Below are positions 11,706-22,551 of a stretch of DNA of 64,000 bases, piece by piece. The stretch lies in contig NC_092340.1 in the NCBI RefSeq assembly GCF_046630445.1, forward strand, positions 360,014,001 to 360,078,000. Direction: 5' to 3'. The stretch is from Rutidosis leptorrhynchoides. Lineage: Eukaryota; Streptophyta; Magnoliopsida; Asterales; Asteraceae. A program made the translations under genes and the position numbers. How positions within the stretch are numbered: the first letter of the stretch is position 1; each line of letters begins with the position of its first letter. Under the pieces are notes generated by a model. It made no database searches, was not told the origin of the DNA, and worked only from the letters and a program-made list of their open reading frames with translations.

Positions 11706-12100
11706 TATAGAACTTATTTCTTCGTAGTTCGTACAAGACAGATGATTTCCTAACGCGTTAGGAACAAAATTAAATGTCTCCATTTAAATACTATAAATGG
11801 TTTAGTTATTTTTTATTTTATTTATCGTTCCTTGCTTTCTTTATTTATTTAAAACGTGAAAACAAGAATTAATTTAATAAATATTCTAATATTCGAGTTC
11901 AAATATATGGCATATTAATTATATTAACCAATCATAAATTTTCATTTATTTTAGTTAACATAATATCATATATATTATTTATAATTTATATTGTCAAATA
12001 AAATATGGTTAATTTTTTTTTAAAAATGTGTTACAATAAAAGCTGATTACATTTTTTATACTAGTATAATATAGTGTATGTATATGTATATATGTATCTA
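10986..12100. other. Intergenic DNA with a long poly(T) tract
   Basis: AT-rich with no recognised gene. A run of 31 T occupies 11674-11704. The right terminus of the Harbinger-type element should lie in the first few hundred bases, but no convincing inverted repeat was found. Confidence 0.5.
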
Positions 12101-12125
12101 CTAGATTTATGAGCCCGTACGATGC
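12101..12125 (-). mobile_element. Helitron-like 3' terminus (hairpin plus CTAG)
   Basis: Read on the minus strand: a near-perfect GC-rich hairpin (CCCGTGC, ATC, GTACGGG, extended by GAG/CTC), then about 8 nt, then CTAG followed by T. This is the layout of a plant Helitron 3' end: hairpin, short spacer, CTRR, insertion between A and T. The element would extend to higher coordinates, across the response-regulator fragment. The 5' TC terminus was not located. Confidence 0.5.
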
Positions 12126-12288
12126 ACGGGGACTCATCCGCAAACATTATTGATTTTTAAAGTTATATATGAAATAAAGATATTATAGAAAAGGTGTCAA
12201 ACGTACTGTTGTGGTTGAATTAGTAAAATATGTTTTTGTAAACAACACACATTAGTAAAACTTTGATAAATTATAGTTCATACATAGA

Positions 12289-12320
12289 TTTTTAAGAGCC
12301 CGTACATTACACGACAACTA
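12289..12320 (-). mobile_element. Second, decayed Helitron-like 3' terminus
   Basis: The sequence TAGATTTTTAAGAGCCCGTAC followed by ACACGAC repeats the 12101-12125 pattern with the right hairpin arm damaged. It lies 188 bp from the better terminus in the same orientation. It could be a duplicated end or a second element. Confidence 0.35.
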
Positions 12321-13123
12321 TAAAAAATAGTTTCCTTAACATAATTATGTCATTGTGTAAAGTAACTGATATGGAAAACAATGTGGACAACGTCAAAATT
12401 GATAATAATGAATCAGAATATTGGTAGCAAATAATCCACTAAGATCCATATATACTGGATAGCCACTTTCTTATTGTAGTTGAAACTCCTTAGATTTAGT
12501 CTTTTTAATCAATTTAAAATTGAACACTCATATACAGAAACAACGAATAAGCAACAAATCACAAATGAAGTAGATAACAAAAAAATTGATACCTTCATTT
12601 AGCATTTGAGACGGGTACAATTCAAGCATACAATAGAAGATTGGTTAGGGTCACTCGCAAGAATTCATACTCAGTATTGTCAAGATACATTCGTTAGCAC
12701 CGAAATTCAAGAGACATTCTTAATAAATACATGATACAATAACCAACTGATGTATTAAGATTTGCAGCTCCAAGTCATCTGTTTCCTTTTCAATTGTTTG
12801 AAGTGCAATACAATCAATTCAGCATAAAGTTAAGTACGTTACCAATTGCAACAACATGAAGAGGTGTTTAGTAAGTAAATAATATTGTTACAAATACCTG
12901 ACCATTTGATTTGCCAACTTCATCAAACCAATGTCTATAACACATTACATTGTTTACTTGAAGGTGACTGGCAACATTTTCTCGGGAACATTCATCAACT
13001 CGAGGATCTTTTTGGGGACAGCCTCCGTATATAACAAAAATAGTAAATTAGTAATTACTAATTACTAATGACTAATTTTCGTTATCAAGATAATATACGA
13101 AAATGAGTGGTAACAAATCATAC
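12321..13123. other. Non-coding DNA between Helitron-like ends and the response-regulator fragment
   Basis: No coding region was recognised. On the minus strand it is directly downstream of the captured exon 3 and should start with part of the next intron (GTATGA at 13123), but no later response-regulator exon was seen. Confidence 0.45.
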
Positions 13124-13832
13124 TATCGATTCCAAGCTGATTAACGGCTCCCGCAAATTGTTGATTAAGTTCAACGGACCAAAAAACTCGAGGCTTCTTT
13201 AATGAAGAAGAATCGTCTCGTTCATCAGCTACATCCACCTCTTCTTTTCGCCTTTTTGTTTTTTTTCCAATTATGCCCTTCATTTGCGGAAGAAGAGTAA
13301 TCAGGTTCTTCAGGCGGTTTCTAAACATCAGCACTGGCTGAAGACAAAATCTTTCCACTCGTGTTTCTTTTTTCGAACCATGTGTCGCCATATATTACGT
13401 AATGCCTCGACATGAACGGGCTTTATTAAATAATCACATGCCCCATGAGTAACACCCTTCATAACTACACTCTTGCTGTCGTCAGCTGACATCACTGTAA
13501 AAATGGTAAACTAATCAAATCAAAGTCTTGATGTAGCTCACCAAATATATTGACAATTTAATACAAAAATGAGGCATAAATCAAGAAATTGAACCCCAAT
13601 GAAACATGAAATGTTGATGGGAATCAATATACTAAAGAGATTGAAACCTGAAAAGTCAAAATTACAGTGGTTGACTTACTTATAACAGGGAGATCCATTT
13701 CAAGCCCAATGTGTTCAAGGAGTTTAAATCCATTCATATCAGGCATATGAACATCACTTATCACAACATCCAATCCATTTTTATTTTCCCTCAAATATTT
13801 TAAAGCAACTTCAGCTCTATTGCATCTAGTCA
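13124..13832 (-). pseudogene. Type-B response regulator (ARR-B-like) gene fragment, two exons
   Basis: On the minus strand an exon at 13680-13832 follows a TGCAG acceptor and encodes receiver-domain sequence [17 protein letters not shown], then [10 protein letters not shown] with the phospho-acceptor Asp. The intron (13495-13679) has GTAAGT and TTTACAG boundaries and keeps the ATA-A/TG-ATG phase. The next exon (13124-13494) encodes [18 protein letters not shown], the linker, and the start of the GARP/Myb DNA-binding domain ([16 protein letters not shown], then QLGID). It ends at a GTATGA donor at the expected position. The linker has at least two frame changes and several stops. The first exon with the acidic receiver pair and the rest of the GARP domain are absent. 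In the family these proteins are nuclear cytokinin-signalling transcription factors; this is a dead fragment, probably captured by a Helitron. Confidence 0.85.
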
Positions 13833-14536
13833 CTGCAAAATATTGTAAAAAAAAAAAGTAAAATTCCAAGAATTTCAGATCAAGTATATTCAATCAAAAC
13901 ACAAATCTTTGAGGAAATCAAAGTTGAATCTAAATGAATTGACTACTACAAATAATTAAAATATAAACTTTCATGAAAGTTTACAAGTAAAGAGAAAAAA
14001 AATGTCAAACTTCAGTTGAAAATCATCTTTTTGGCAAGCTCATAATTCTGACGTACCTAATACATAAATCATTTACTTTCAGTTATAAGATAATTTTTTA
14101 ATCAAAAAAGTAAATGAATCTGTTTTCATTGAGCATAAATCAACTTATCTTAAGGATCAACATAATATAAAATTTAAAGGTTATTTTTTTACCAATAATT
14201 TTCATTTTTTTACAACAACTTTACAGCAAGTTTCGTGTCTCACAAAATTTGTTTTAACTTCTTAGGCCACAAGTCCACAACCATTGGAAAGTAAACTCTT
14301 CCACCTTTCTGTGGACACCTTATTTGGGAACAACGAAGATACAATTTGAAAGTTATGGCATTACGAAAATGATCCAAAACACTGCACATAATGCTACAGC
14401 ATATCAGCAAACGCGACGACCCGTTTGGACGAAACCCATTTAGACTCGATACACTGAAACATAACATATATCAATCTAAAGCTCGTCGGATCTACTTTCT
14501 AACCGAATAATTAGTATTTATCAAAACTTTACCCTT
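13833..14536. other. Intron-like and unassigned DNA
   Basis: The first part (minus sense) would be the intron upstream of the captured exon. From about 14240 the sequence changes to less AT-rich, retrotransposon-like DNA containing TTTGGACGAAACCC, a phrase echoed inside fragment F (TTTGGACGAAACGC near 14713). No gene was recognised. Confidence 0.4.
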
Positions 14537-14608
14537 TGTAACAACCCAAACCAATAACCAACCGAACACGCGGAATAAAATAAATTTTTTTTTTTTTGTG
14601 TCAGAAGA

Positions 14609-14647
14609 GTGCGCCACGCGCACCACCCTAGGGTGCGCGGCGCGCAC
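14609..14647. repeat. Pair of CpG-rich palindromes in F
   Basis: GTGCGCCACGCGCAC (14609-14623) and GTGCGCGGCGCGCAC (14633-14647) start 24 bp apart. The second, read on the minus strand, contains TGCGCGCCGCGCA, identical to a palindrome in the LTR of element Y. Confidence 0.85.
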
Positions 14648-15300
14648 AGGCCCAAACAGCTTCTGTCCGGTTTTGTCAATTTTCAATTAATGATCTCCCA
14701 CTTCCCGACATATTTGGACGAAACGCTTTTCACAACATGATATAATAGTTAAAACTCACACGATTTAATCATAAAATAAGTTTTACGAAACCGGGCCCAC
14801 ATATGTCGTAATACGAGTTTCGTACAAAAGTATAAGTTTCAACCGAATTAGTTTAAATTCCAAACGACACTAGAGCATGATGTTTGGGGGTTAAACTACT
14901 CAACTCTCGGTCAAACTTCAAAAGCTAATACATCCAAAAGCGTCCCCTATCAAACAAGCGGGAATCTCTAATCCAACCGTACGCCCTTACCCTTGTCAAC
15001 GCCAGATCCTATAAAAAGGTAAACAACGAGAGGGTAAGCAAAGCTTAGTGAATGCAATAATTATACATACACATGTATGACCTACTTACTTGCAAACACT
15101 TACACAATGCCGCATACAAGCTAGCAATTCGACAACTATGCAAACATTATGCATATACCAACATCCGCAATCATAATAAGCTAGCGATTCCAAAAGCATA
15201 TAGTTCACAATTAAATATGCTAGTACAAAATTTACACAACCATGGTTAACCAATCGTACAAAGGAATGGTACTCGAATTTCCCATCGGTGTTCATAACAA

Positions 15301-15544
15301 CCGTTAGCGTACAACAACATATATCACTAACCCTTGGCGGAACGACAACACATATCCGTTCATAAAACCGTTAGTGTACAACGACATATATCACTAACTA
15401 GGACAACACATATCCGTTCATAAAAGCCATTAGTGTACAACGACATATATCACTAACTCGGACAACACATATCCGTTCTTAGAAACCATTAGTGTACAAC
15501 AACATATATCACTAACTAGTACAACACATATCCATCCCTACAAA
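15301..15544. repeat. Four-copy tandem repeat, about 59-bp unit
   Basis: Units start at 15301, 15368, 15427 and 15486. Each contains TTAG(C/T)GTACAAC, ACATATATCACTAAC and ACAACACATATCC. The first unit is 67 bp, the others 59 bp. Confidence 0.85.
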
Positions 15545-16056
15545 TAAATACGTTATATACATACATGTATACTTATTCCACTCACCTTAACGATTCGGTG
15601 ACGATTTTAACTTTCGCAAGCCTCAAAGCAAAGTACCTAATACAATAAGTACTCGATCAACACACAAACTAGTTGGGCTAAAAGCTAACAACTTACACAT
15701 GTGCATTTAATGACTTAATGCATTAAATGTCCCATTTTCACCAAAACCGACCATTAAGGTCAAAACCACAACATATCACTAAAAGCTAGTGATTTAGGTC
15801 TAACAACCCTAATTAATACATGATTTGGGTGTTTCATACCTGATGTTATGCGAGGTGTATACGAAATAGTTATATTTTTGTTACGAAATACTATTAAATA
15901 CGATACAATTTTACACAAGTTATTTATTTATTTATAGAGTGGATATACCTAAACCTTACTACAACACTTATAGGCAGTGTACCTAATCGCACAGTAGTGT
16001 AGCTTTTAGTAAGTTCGGTTCCTTTCGTAGGGAGCTAGCCAAGTTTAACGCTATAT

Positions 16057-16068
16057 TTTTTAAACTAT

Positions 16069-16119
<51 letters not shown>

Positions 16120-16168
16120 TATACATATATATATATATATACATATATATACATATATATATATATAA
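16057..16168. repeat. AT-rich microsatellite inside the C' LTR
   Basis: Long (AT)n tract with occasional ACAT interruptions, at the position of the (AT)n tract in the C LTRs. Confidence 0.9.
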
Positions 16169-17341
16169 GTAGTATTATTATTATAAAAGGGGGTTTTTAC
16201 CGTTTAATGACCGGTTTGTCGATTTTATGTCTTAAGTCGCAACTAAAACCTAATGTAAAATATTAAATATACAAATGACTTAATTTAAAGCGTAAAGTAA
16301 ATGATGATAATTAAAATGCGATAAATTAAAAGTGCGATAATTAAAATGATGATAAATTAAAAGTGCGATAATTAAAATGACGGTAAATAAAAGTACGATG
16401 AGATATAAATTAAAGGAATTATGCTTAATTAAACTTCCATAATCATGATGTTCGACGTGTTGATTTTAGTTTATTACCATGGGTTAATTGTCCTTTGTCC
16501 TGGATTATTCAATATGTCCATACGGTTTTTGTCCATAACAGTCCATCAGTCATAAATATAAAGTGCGAGTGTCCTCGTCAAATTATCCTTATACCCGAAG
16601 TCAAATATTCCAACTAATTGGGGACTTAAACTGTAATAAGGTTTTAATATATTGTTAATGATTACACCAGGTTATCGACTGTGTGCAATCTAAGGTTTTA
16701 ATACTTTATTATCAATTACACCAAGTGTCCTTGTATGTAATCCACCCCTGTTTTAATGAGTCCATTGACTATTAATCCATTCTCGTGTCCGGTTAAATGA
16801 ACGATTATTAGTATTTATAAATATCACGCGCATCGTGTCCGATTGAGTGTATATGGTTATTTATAGATACGTAAAATTGTAAATCTCTATATTAAATTAA
16901 CGAACTATCATTCAGTTAAACAAATATAAAGCCCATTAATAGTCCATAGTCCAATTTCCACAAGTGTCGGTCTTTTGTCCAAACCCCAATTATGGTACAA
17001 AGCCCAATTACCCCGTCTTTAATATTTAGCCCAATATCATGATTACTTCGATTTAAATAAGCATAATAATAACTTAGCTATGAGACATTAATTTAAAAAG
17101 GTTGAACATAACTTACAATGAGTATTAATCGCGTAGTGTTACACGGACAGAATTTCGACTTACAAACTTACAACATTTGCTACCATAACCTTATTATTAT
17201 TAACTTATTATTAAAATTATAATTATAATTATAAAATAAATATAAATATATATATATTGAGAGTGAGAGAGATTGAATTATATTTTCTAAAACTCGTCCG
17301 AAATTGTTGCAATTTATAGGACTTGGCCAGCTATAGGCCTT

Positions 17342-17388
17342 CATGCGATTGCATGAATTTCCTTTTTCCTAGCCATGCGATCGTATGG
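17342..17388 (-). repeat. Palindrome pair upstream of the C' TATA box
   Basis: CATGCGATTGCATG (17342-17355) and CCATGCGATCGTATGG (17373-17388). The CATGCGAT cores start exactly 32 bp apart, the same spacing as the different palindrome pair in the C LTR. A TATA-like box lies about 20 bp downstream on the minus strand. Confidence 0.8.
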
Positions 17389-17858
17389 CCAGCTGTACCA
17401 GCTCACATTGCTTTTAAAACGTGGGCTGCGCGATTATTTAATATATATAATATAATATATATAATTTTATATAATTAATTATATATTATATTATATTCTT
17501 GTGCATCGTTGACTTGTAATTTTAGCTCCGTTGAGTTGCGCGTTTCTTCTCGGCTCAGGTCCCGGTTTTGGATTTTCGAACGTCCTTGCGTACAATTTAA
17601 TATCTTGTACTTTGCATTTTGCGGCTCGTACTCTTGTAATTTTTAGACGTTTCTCATCAATAATTTGAACCACTTTGATTTTACTTTGTACTTTTTAGCT
17701 TTTTGGTCGTTTGCATCTTCAAATAGTCGAATCTGTCTTTTGTCTTCACCTTTTATTTTTTAAACGAATATCACTTGTAAATAGAACAATTGCAACTAAA
17801 AGCTTGTCTTTCTTGAAGGATAATGCTATGAAATATATGTTCGTTTTTAGCATTATCA

Positions 17859-19085
17859 AATATTCTCACACTTGAGCGTTGCTTGTCCTCAAGCAATATA
17901 GAACTTGAATATAACTTTAATAGGATCACTTCTTTATTCTTCACACTTTGTACATCAGTGATTTTAATACGGCGGTATGAACAATGATAGTAACGATGTG
18001 GTTTACAGTCCCACATGACTATAAAAATTTAGATCCTTTAGGAATTTGGATCTTTATGAAAATATTTGATCTTTTGAAAATTCAATCTAGCTTTTACCCT
18101 AGATAAGTTTTTCCGGAATAACCCTTCACCGGTGTTTACAAATTGTTTTTGTGGGTTTCAGATTTTAAAATTTTAGCTTAAAACTTATGATTTTGTGTCA
18201 CCCACTTGCTAACCTTGTATTGGGAAAGCAACACGTCCAGTTTACTTGCTCCGTATATTACCTTTCAGTAAACTACCGTCCGGTTGTAAAGGAAAGCGTT
18301 GAACAAGCAACTGTTTAAGGCAATGTCTAATGACATGCTTTTGATTATGGTCAAAAACGTGGCGGATGCAATTACTATCCTTTGTAGGAGCAATGGTAAA
18401 GATCACCCTATAGTTTTTCGGTCTGGCACAAGGTCCTGTCTTCGACCATGCTATGCAACCACCGTTTTTACGGTTGACACCCGATTTGGTTCAGGTGACC
18501 TAATGAATTCTAGGTGAATTCCTAGGATTTTACGTTCAATGGTAATGAACGCATTGAAAATAGATTTTTCAGAAAACAAATCGGTTTGTAATTTGATCAA
18601 AATATTTTCTCGTTCAAGCTCGAGTTTAGATATCATTGAATTTCATGAGTTTGAATTCTCAATCTTTAAGGTCAATCTCAAGGATTGAGTAATATCAGGC
18701 TTAAAAGCTAATTTTTGATCTTTAAGGAGATTATCCTTTCTGGAGATCTGATTCATTAGTCTTATAAGCTAATTTGCACGGTGCCCCCCATTGTACGAGA
18801 CAGATCCTCTCATGGTTAGGATAAGTCTGACCACTTGGCGACCCTGTTTGATGCTGAGGTCCGTGAATTTTCAGCTGATTTTCAAAAAAACTTTTCAAGA
18901 TTTTTTGTAGACTCTACAATTGGTCTGGACGACAACTTCCTGACCTAAATCAAGAAGCTCGTGTCTTTTTCTCAGAAGACTTTACTTCCTTTTAAATTCC
19001 ATTTATATTACAATAAACTGGGTAAAACTGATTAATATCGTTCAAAACAAAAGTATCTTCAATTATTTGTACAAAAATATGTTAT
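17859..19085 (-). mobile_element. 3' internal part of element C', cut by element A
   Basis: The minus strand matches the last 1.2-1.3 kb of the C internal region in order: a TTGCTTGAGGACAAGCAACG block next to the LTR, then TGATTTAGGTCAGGAAG and further blocks. It ends at 19085 exactly where the Athila A LTR begins. A polypurine-like AAGTGTGAGAA abuts the LTR. No conserved protein is encoded; short ORFs here are not supported. Confidence 0.75.
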
Positions 19086-20845
19086 TGATAACGCCAAAAT
19101 TATACATATTTATTGCCGTTATTTCGATCCAAAGTTGTTCCATTTGTATGTAATTGTTGTACGTATGTATTGTAATTCATGTATATTTGTAAAAGTCCAT
19201 TGTGAATGAATAAATGAAGACCAACAGCAAAAACAGAGTTAAAACGAAGATTAAACGGGCAAAACAGCCCGAAACCACTGAAACAGGTCTAAATGCGGCG
19301 CATCACTCTTAGATGCGGCGCATCTATGCACCAAATAATTCCCGACAGTTTCAGATGCGGAGCATGCAGACTTCTGGACCAAAACAGCCCCAGATGCGGC
19401 GCATCTGAGATGTATGCGGCGCATCCAAGCCAGATGCGGCGCATCTGTCCCAGATGCGGCGCATCTGACCCCCTGCCGACAGTTCTGAGTGCAGAATCGA
19501 GCTGGAATCTACTGAACGAAAAGAGATGCGGCGCATCCCAAAGAGATGCGGCGCATCTGGTCACTTTCTGGCCAAAATACCTAACTTTTGAGGCTATTTA
19601 ATGGAGCCTTTGGTTACTTACTTGACACACCTTCACTACTACGTTCTCCCCCAGTTTTAAGACGATTTTCAAGGTCCAAGGAAGGCTGCAAATTAATCTC
19701 CACTCTTTCAACATCAATATTAAGCTAGGATCGTTTATCGCAATTGGTACTATTGTTCTATATCTTTTTAACATGAATTCAACTTGTATTTACTGTTTCA
19801 TTAGTTCTACTATGATTATGTTAGGCTAAAAGCCTTGTGTGTTTGCTTCAATGTAAGATTTATGGCTTAGGATTGTTCTATACTTTGATGTTATGCTAGT
19901 TATACATATGTTTGATTGATTTAATTATCTAGTTCAACCGTAAGAACCATTGTTATGCTTGTTTAGATCATTACTTCAATTATATAGATTGCAAACCTAT
20001 TAATGTGAATTAACTAGGAAAACAATCTATACTTCAATACATCTAGTAATCTAGACGATTAGATACATACACTTAAGTGATTTTGTTATGTGTTTAATTC
20101 GGTAATTGAATAAGTTCCAAAGCAACATAGTTATGAAATTACCTCAAGTGATTGTTGTAATTAAGGTTTCACGTGATTTTAACCGGGTTGAATCTAGTTA
20201 GTTAATCAATCTAAATCACCATGTTCTTTCAAGAAATCCATTGTTGTAACTATCTTTATATTCTAGTTCAATTATACGAGTTATGACTTGATTTATGTGA
20301 ATTTATAAAAGGCTATAATTTGTACTTCAACACCTAGTGATCTAGACACCTATATGTGAATATAGGATGGTAATTGGATGATATTTAGGTTTTACAATCA
20401 TGTAGTTTACTTAGAGTGATCTTAGTAAACTAGGTTTTATGTGAATTTAACCAAGAAAGAATCTTGTTGATTAAACATAGTTCTTAAGTTTATAGATATT
20501 GTGAAATTGATATAAACTACTCTATTGTAACTATCGCATAACGGTTTTAATTATAAAAGAACAATCCCTGTCATTTATCAAGCAAAGAAGTAAACACCGC
20601 ATTCTCATTCTTGTTAATTATTATTTTTATTTACTGTTTCGTTAAACAAAAACACAACTTCAAATACAAACCCCCCTTTTTAGAATAATTAATCGTGGTA
20701 AAATCATTTAAACAAACTTCTCTCTGTGGATCGAACTGGTCAATTTACTTGCTAGTTACTACACGATCGGGTTTTAGTTGCCTGTATTATGTGTTAATTA
20801 TTAAGCATATTGTCTACATTTTAAAGGTTACGTCTTGACACATCA
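19086..20845 (+). mobile_element. 5' LTR of Athila element A
   Basis: It starts TGATAACGCC after the flank GTTAT and ends ..ACACATCA seven bases before a tRNA-Asp-type primer site. It is 1,760 bp with no coding. The first third carries nine CpG-rich palindromes, followed about 37 bp later by a TATA-like CTATTTAATGG. The matching 3' LTR is not in the window because B, C and D separate it. Confidence 0.85.
19293..19556. repeat. Nine-copy palindrome array, 20-bp periodicity, in the A LTR
   Basis: ATGCGGCGCAT occurs at 19293, 19313, 19394, 19414, 19434, 19454, 19526 and 19546, plus the variant ATGCGGAGCAT at 19355. Six of the eight intervals between neighbours are in runs with a 20-bp step (19293-19313; 19394 to 19454; 19526-19546). 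The 9-bp spacers differ in sequence. Confidence 0.95.
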
Positions 20846-20851
20846 ACTTTT

Positions 20852-20869
20852 TGGCGCCGCTGCCGGGGA
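20852..20869 (+). other. Primer-binding site of A (tRNA-Asp type)
   Basis: TGGCGCCGCTGCCGGGGA, seven bases after the LTR. It is complementary, with one change, to the 3' end of plant tRNA-Asp, the primer typical of Athila/Tat elements. Confidence 0.85.
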
Positions 20870-21018
20870 GCGGTTTTGTTAAAAGATTTTAATAAACTTT
20901 GAATTATTCGATCCTTTTGTAGGAATTCAATTCCTAGAAAAGTTACTTTTTATTGTAAGCTTGTGTTTTTGCAATTGGTTTGTTTGTGGTGTTGTGATTG
21001 CAGGATAGGTATTAGTGC

Positions 21019-22551
21019 ATGAATCTACGTTCTTCCAACTCTAATTTAATTCCTTCATATCCTGAACCTGAAAGAGAACTTCACGAACGCTTAAGAGCTC
21101 AAGAAGTAGAATCTCTTGCTCAAGGTTTAGAATCACTTTCGTTAGATTCTAACTCTGAACCAATTGTTCAACCAATCATCGAGCCAGTCATTAAAGAAGA
21201 GGAAGAGATGACTGCTACAAATCAAACGATGGATGCTTTGATGAAGGAAACAAGGACAGGACAAGACCACGCAATTGTTCAACCTACGATGACTGATGGT
21301 TTTGAAATAAAGGGGCAATTTCTCCACATGGTGACTAATACATGCCAATTCGGTGGGGCCCCAAATGAAGATGCTAACGAGCATCTTCGTAAGTTTGTAA
21401 GCATTTGCAAGCTTTTCAAAATCAAAGATGTCTCCGATGAAGTTGCATGTCTAAAAATCTTTCCATGGTCCCTAAAGGATGATGCAAGAGATTGGCTAGA
21501 CTCATTACCGGAAGGTTATATTGAAAACTGGAATGATATGATGGACAAATTTTTGTCAGAATTCTTCCCTGCTTCGAAAGCAGCAAAATTGGAAAGTGAC
21601 ATAAATCACTTCAAGCAAAAGTCTAACGAGACTATTTATGAAGCTTGGACCCGATTTAATAAAATGCTTAGGGTATGTCCTCAACACGGGTTGAATACAT
21701 TCCAAAAAGTCCAAATTTTCTATAAAGGAGTCAATGTGGCTACCCGGAAGGATATAGATGTTGCAGCAGGAGGATCAATCATGAAAAAAACGCCCGAAGA
21801 CGCTCACATGATAATTGCCGATATAGCAGCCCATTCTCATAATTGGCATCAGGAGATGGAATTCTCTAAATCGTTAACAGTTTCTAATGTCGAAAGCAAC
21901 GATGAAATCGCTGCATTAAAAGTTCAATTGGCAAATCAAGCAAGGCAAATCGAGAAGGTAACCAAAGAAATGCACGCTATCAGGGTAGGGTGCGAGTTGT
22001 GCCAAGGTCCCCATCTCACGCGAGATTGCGACCAAACGACGATAGAAGTGCAAGCAAATTTCCTAGGTTACATGCGAAAAGGTGAGATGAATTTTGACGA
22101 CTTTCCGGCGGTTGAAGCAAATAACCGGAAATATCCTCCTGTCAACAGTTATCAAATAGGAGGACCTTCAAGTTCAAACAACAACTACCACAGAGGAAAT
22201 GCAGGTTACCAAAATAACCGGAATTTCCAGAATCAAAATCAAAGAAATGCACCACCGGGTTACAATCATCTAAACAATCGTTATCAACCGCCACGAAATT
22301 ACCAAAATAATTTCCAACACAATCAACCACAAGCACAACCACAAGTACTTATATAACCACAACTTGAGAAGAAATCCGGTTTAGAAGATCTGTTGAGAGA
22401 TTTTATGGTTAAACACGAACAAAATGCAGAAATTTAAACTCAGCAAATTCGCAATCAATAAGCTACGATTCAAAACTTAGAAAGGGTTGTTGGAAGGATC
22501 TCACAGTTACTAGCAGAGAGACCACCTGGTGCTCTCCCCTCAAATACTCAA
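21019..22551 (+). pseudogene. Athila A gag
   Basis: The ATG at 21019, 150 bp after the primer site, opens a 445-codon frame. The Retrotrans_gag capsid-like domain covers about residues 145-240 (LKIFPWSLKDDARDWL; EFFPASKAAKLESDINHF). A CCHC-like knuckle (CELCQGPHLTRDC) starts at residue 325, and the tail is Asn/Gln-rich. The frame meets TAA at 22354-22356 and two further TAA codons before 22552, then continues in the same phase into the protease. At least two of the stops sit in Gln-rich context and fit CAA to TAA. Gag forms the virus-like particle in the cytoplasm. This copy cannot make a complete gag-pol product. Confidence 0.85.

Larger units (their letters stand above)
14537..15840 (-). 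mobile_element. LTR fragment F, interrupted by element C'
   Basis: It begins TGTAACAACCC on the plus strand, a chromovirus LTR terminus. The minus reading ends GGTTTGGGTTGTTACA, resembling the 3' end of the Y LTR, so minus orientation is preferred but not certain. It contains a pair of GC-rich palindromes (14609-14647) and a four-copy tandem repeat. It stops at 15840 where the C' LTR starts; its continuation must lie beyond the window. No coding region or primer site is visible. Confidence 0.5.
15841..17858 (-). mobile_element. 3' LTR of Athila/Tat-like element C' (minus strand)
   Basis: On the minus strand it starts TGATAATGCTAAAAACGAAC, matching the C LTR start (TGATAAGGCTAAAAAGGAAC), and ends opposite TGATGTTATGCG at 15841. 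Matching landmarks along its length include TAGGCAGTGTACCTAATCG, the AT microsatellite and the TATA region. A palindrome pair lies at 17342-17388 and a TATA-like CCTATAAA (minus) at 17313-17320. It is clearly diverged from C but colinear. No coding. Confidence 0.8.

Noticed and set aside
14240-14467. 75-codon minus-strand ORF near fragment F
   Set aside because: Looks like untranslated retroelement DNA; no domain and no context supporting translation.
19293-19556. CRISPR-like array
   Set aside because: Repeats are 11-bp palindromes with 9-bp spacers inside a plant LTR; no cas genes; wrong size and organism.
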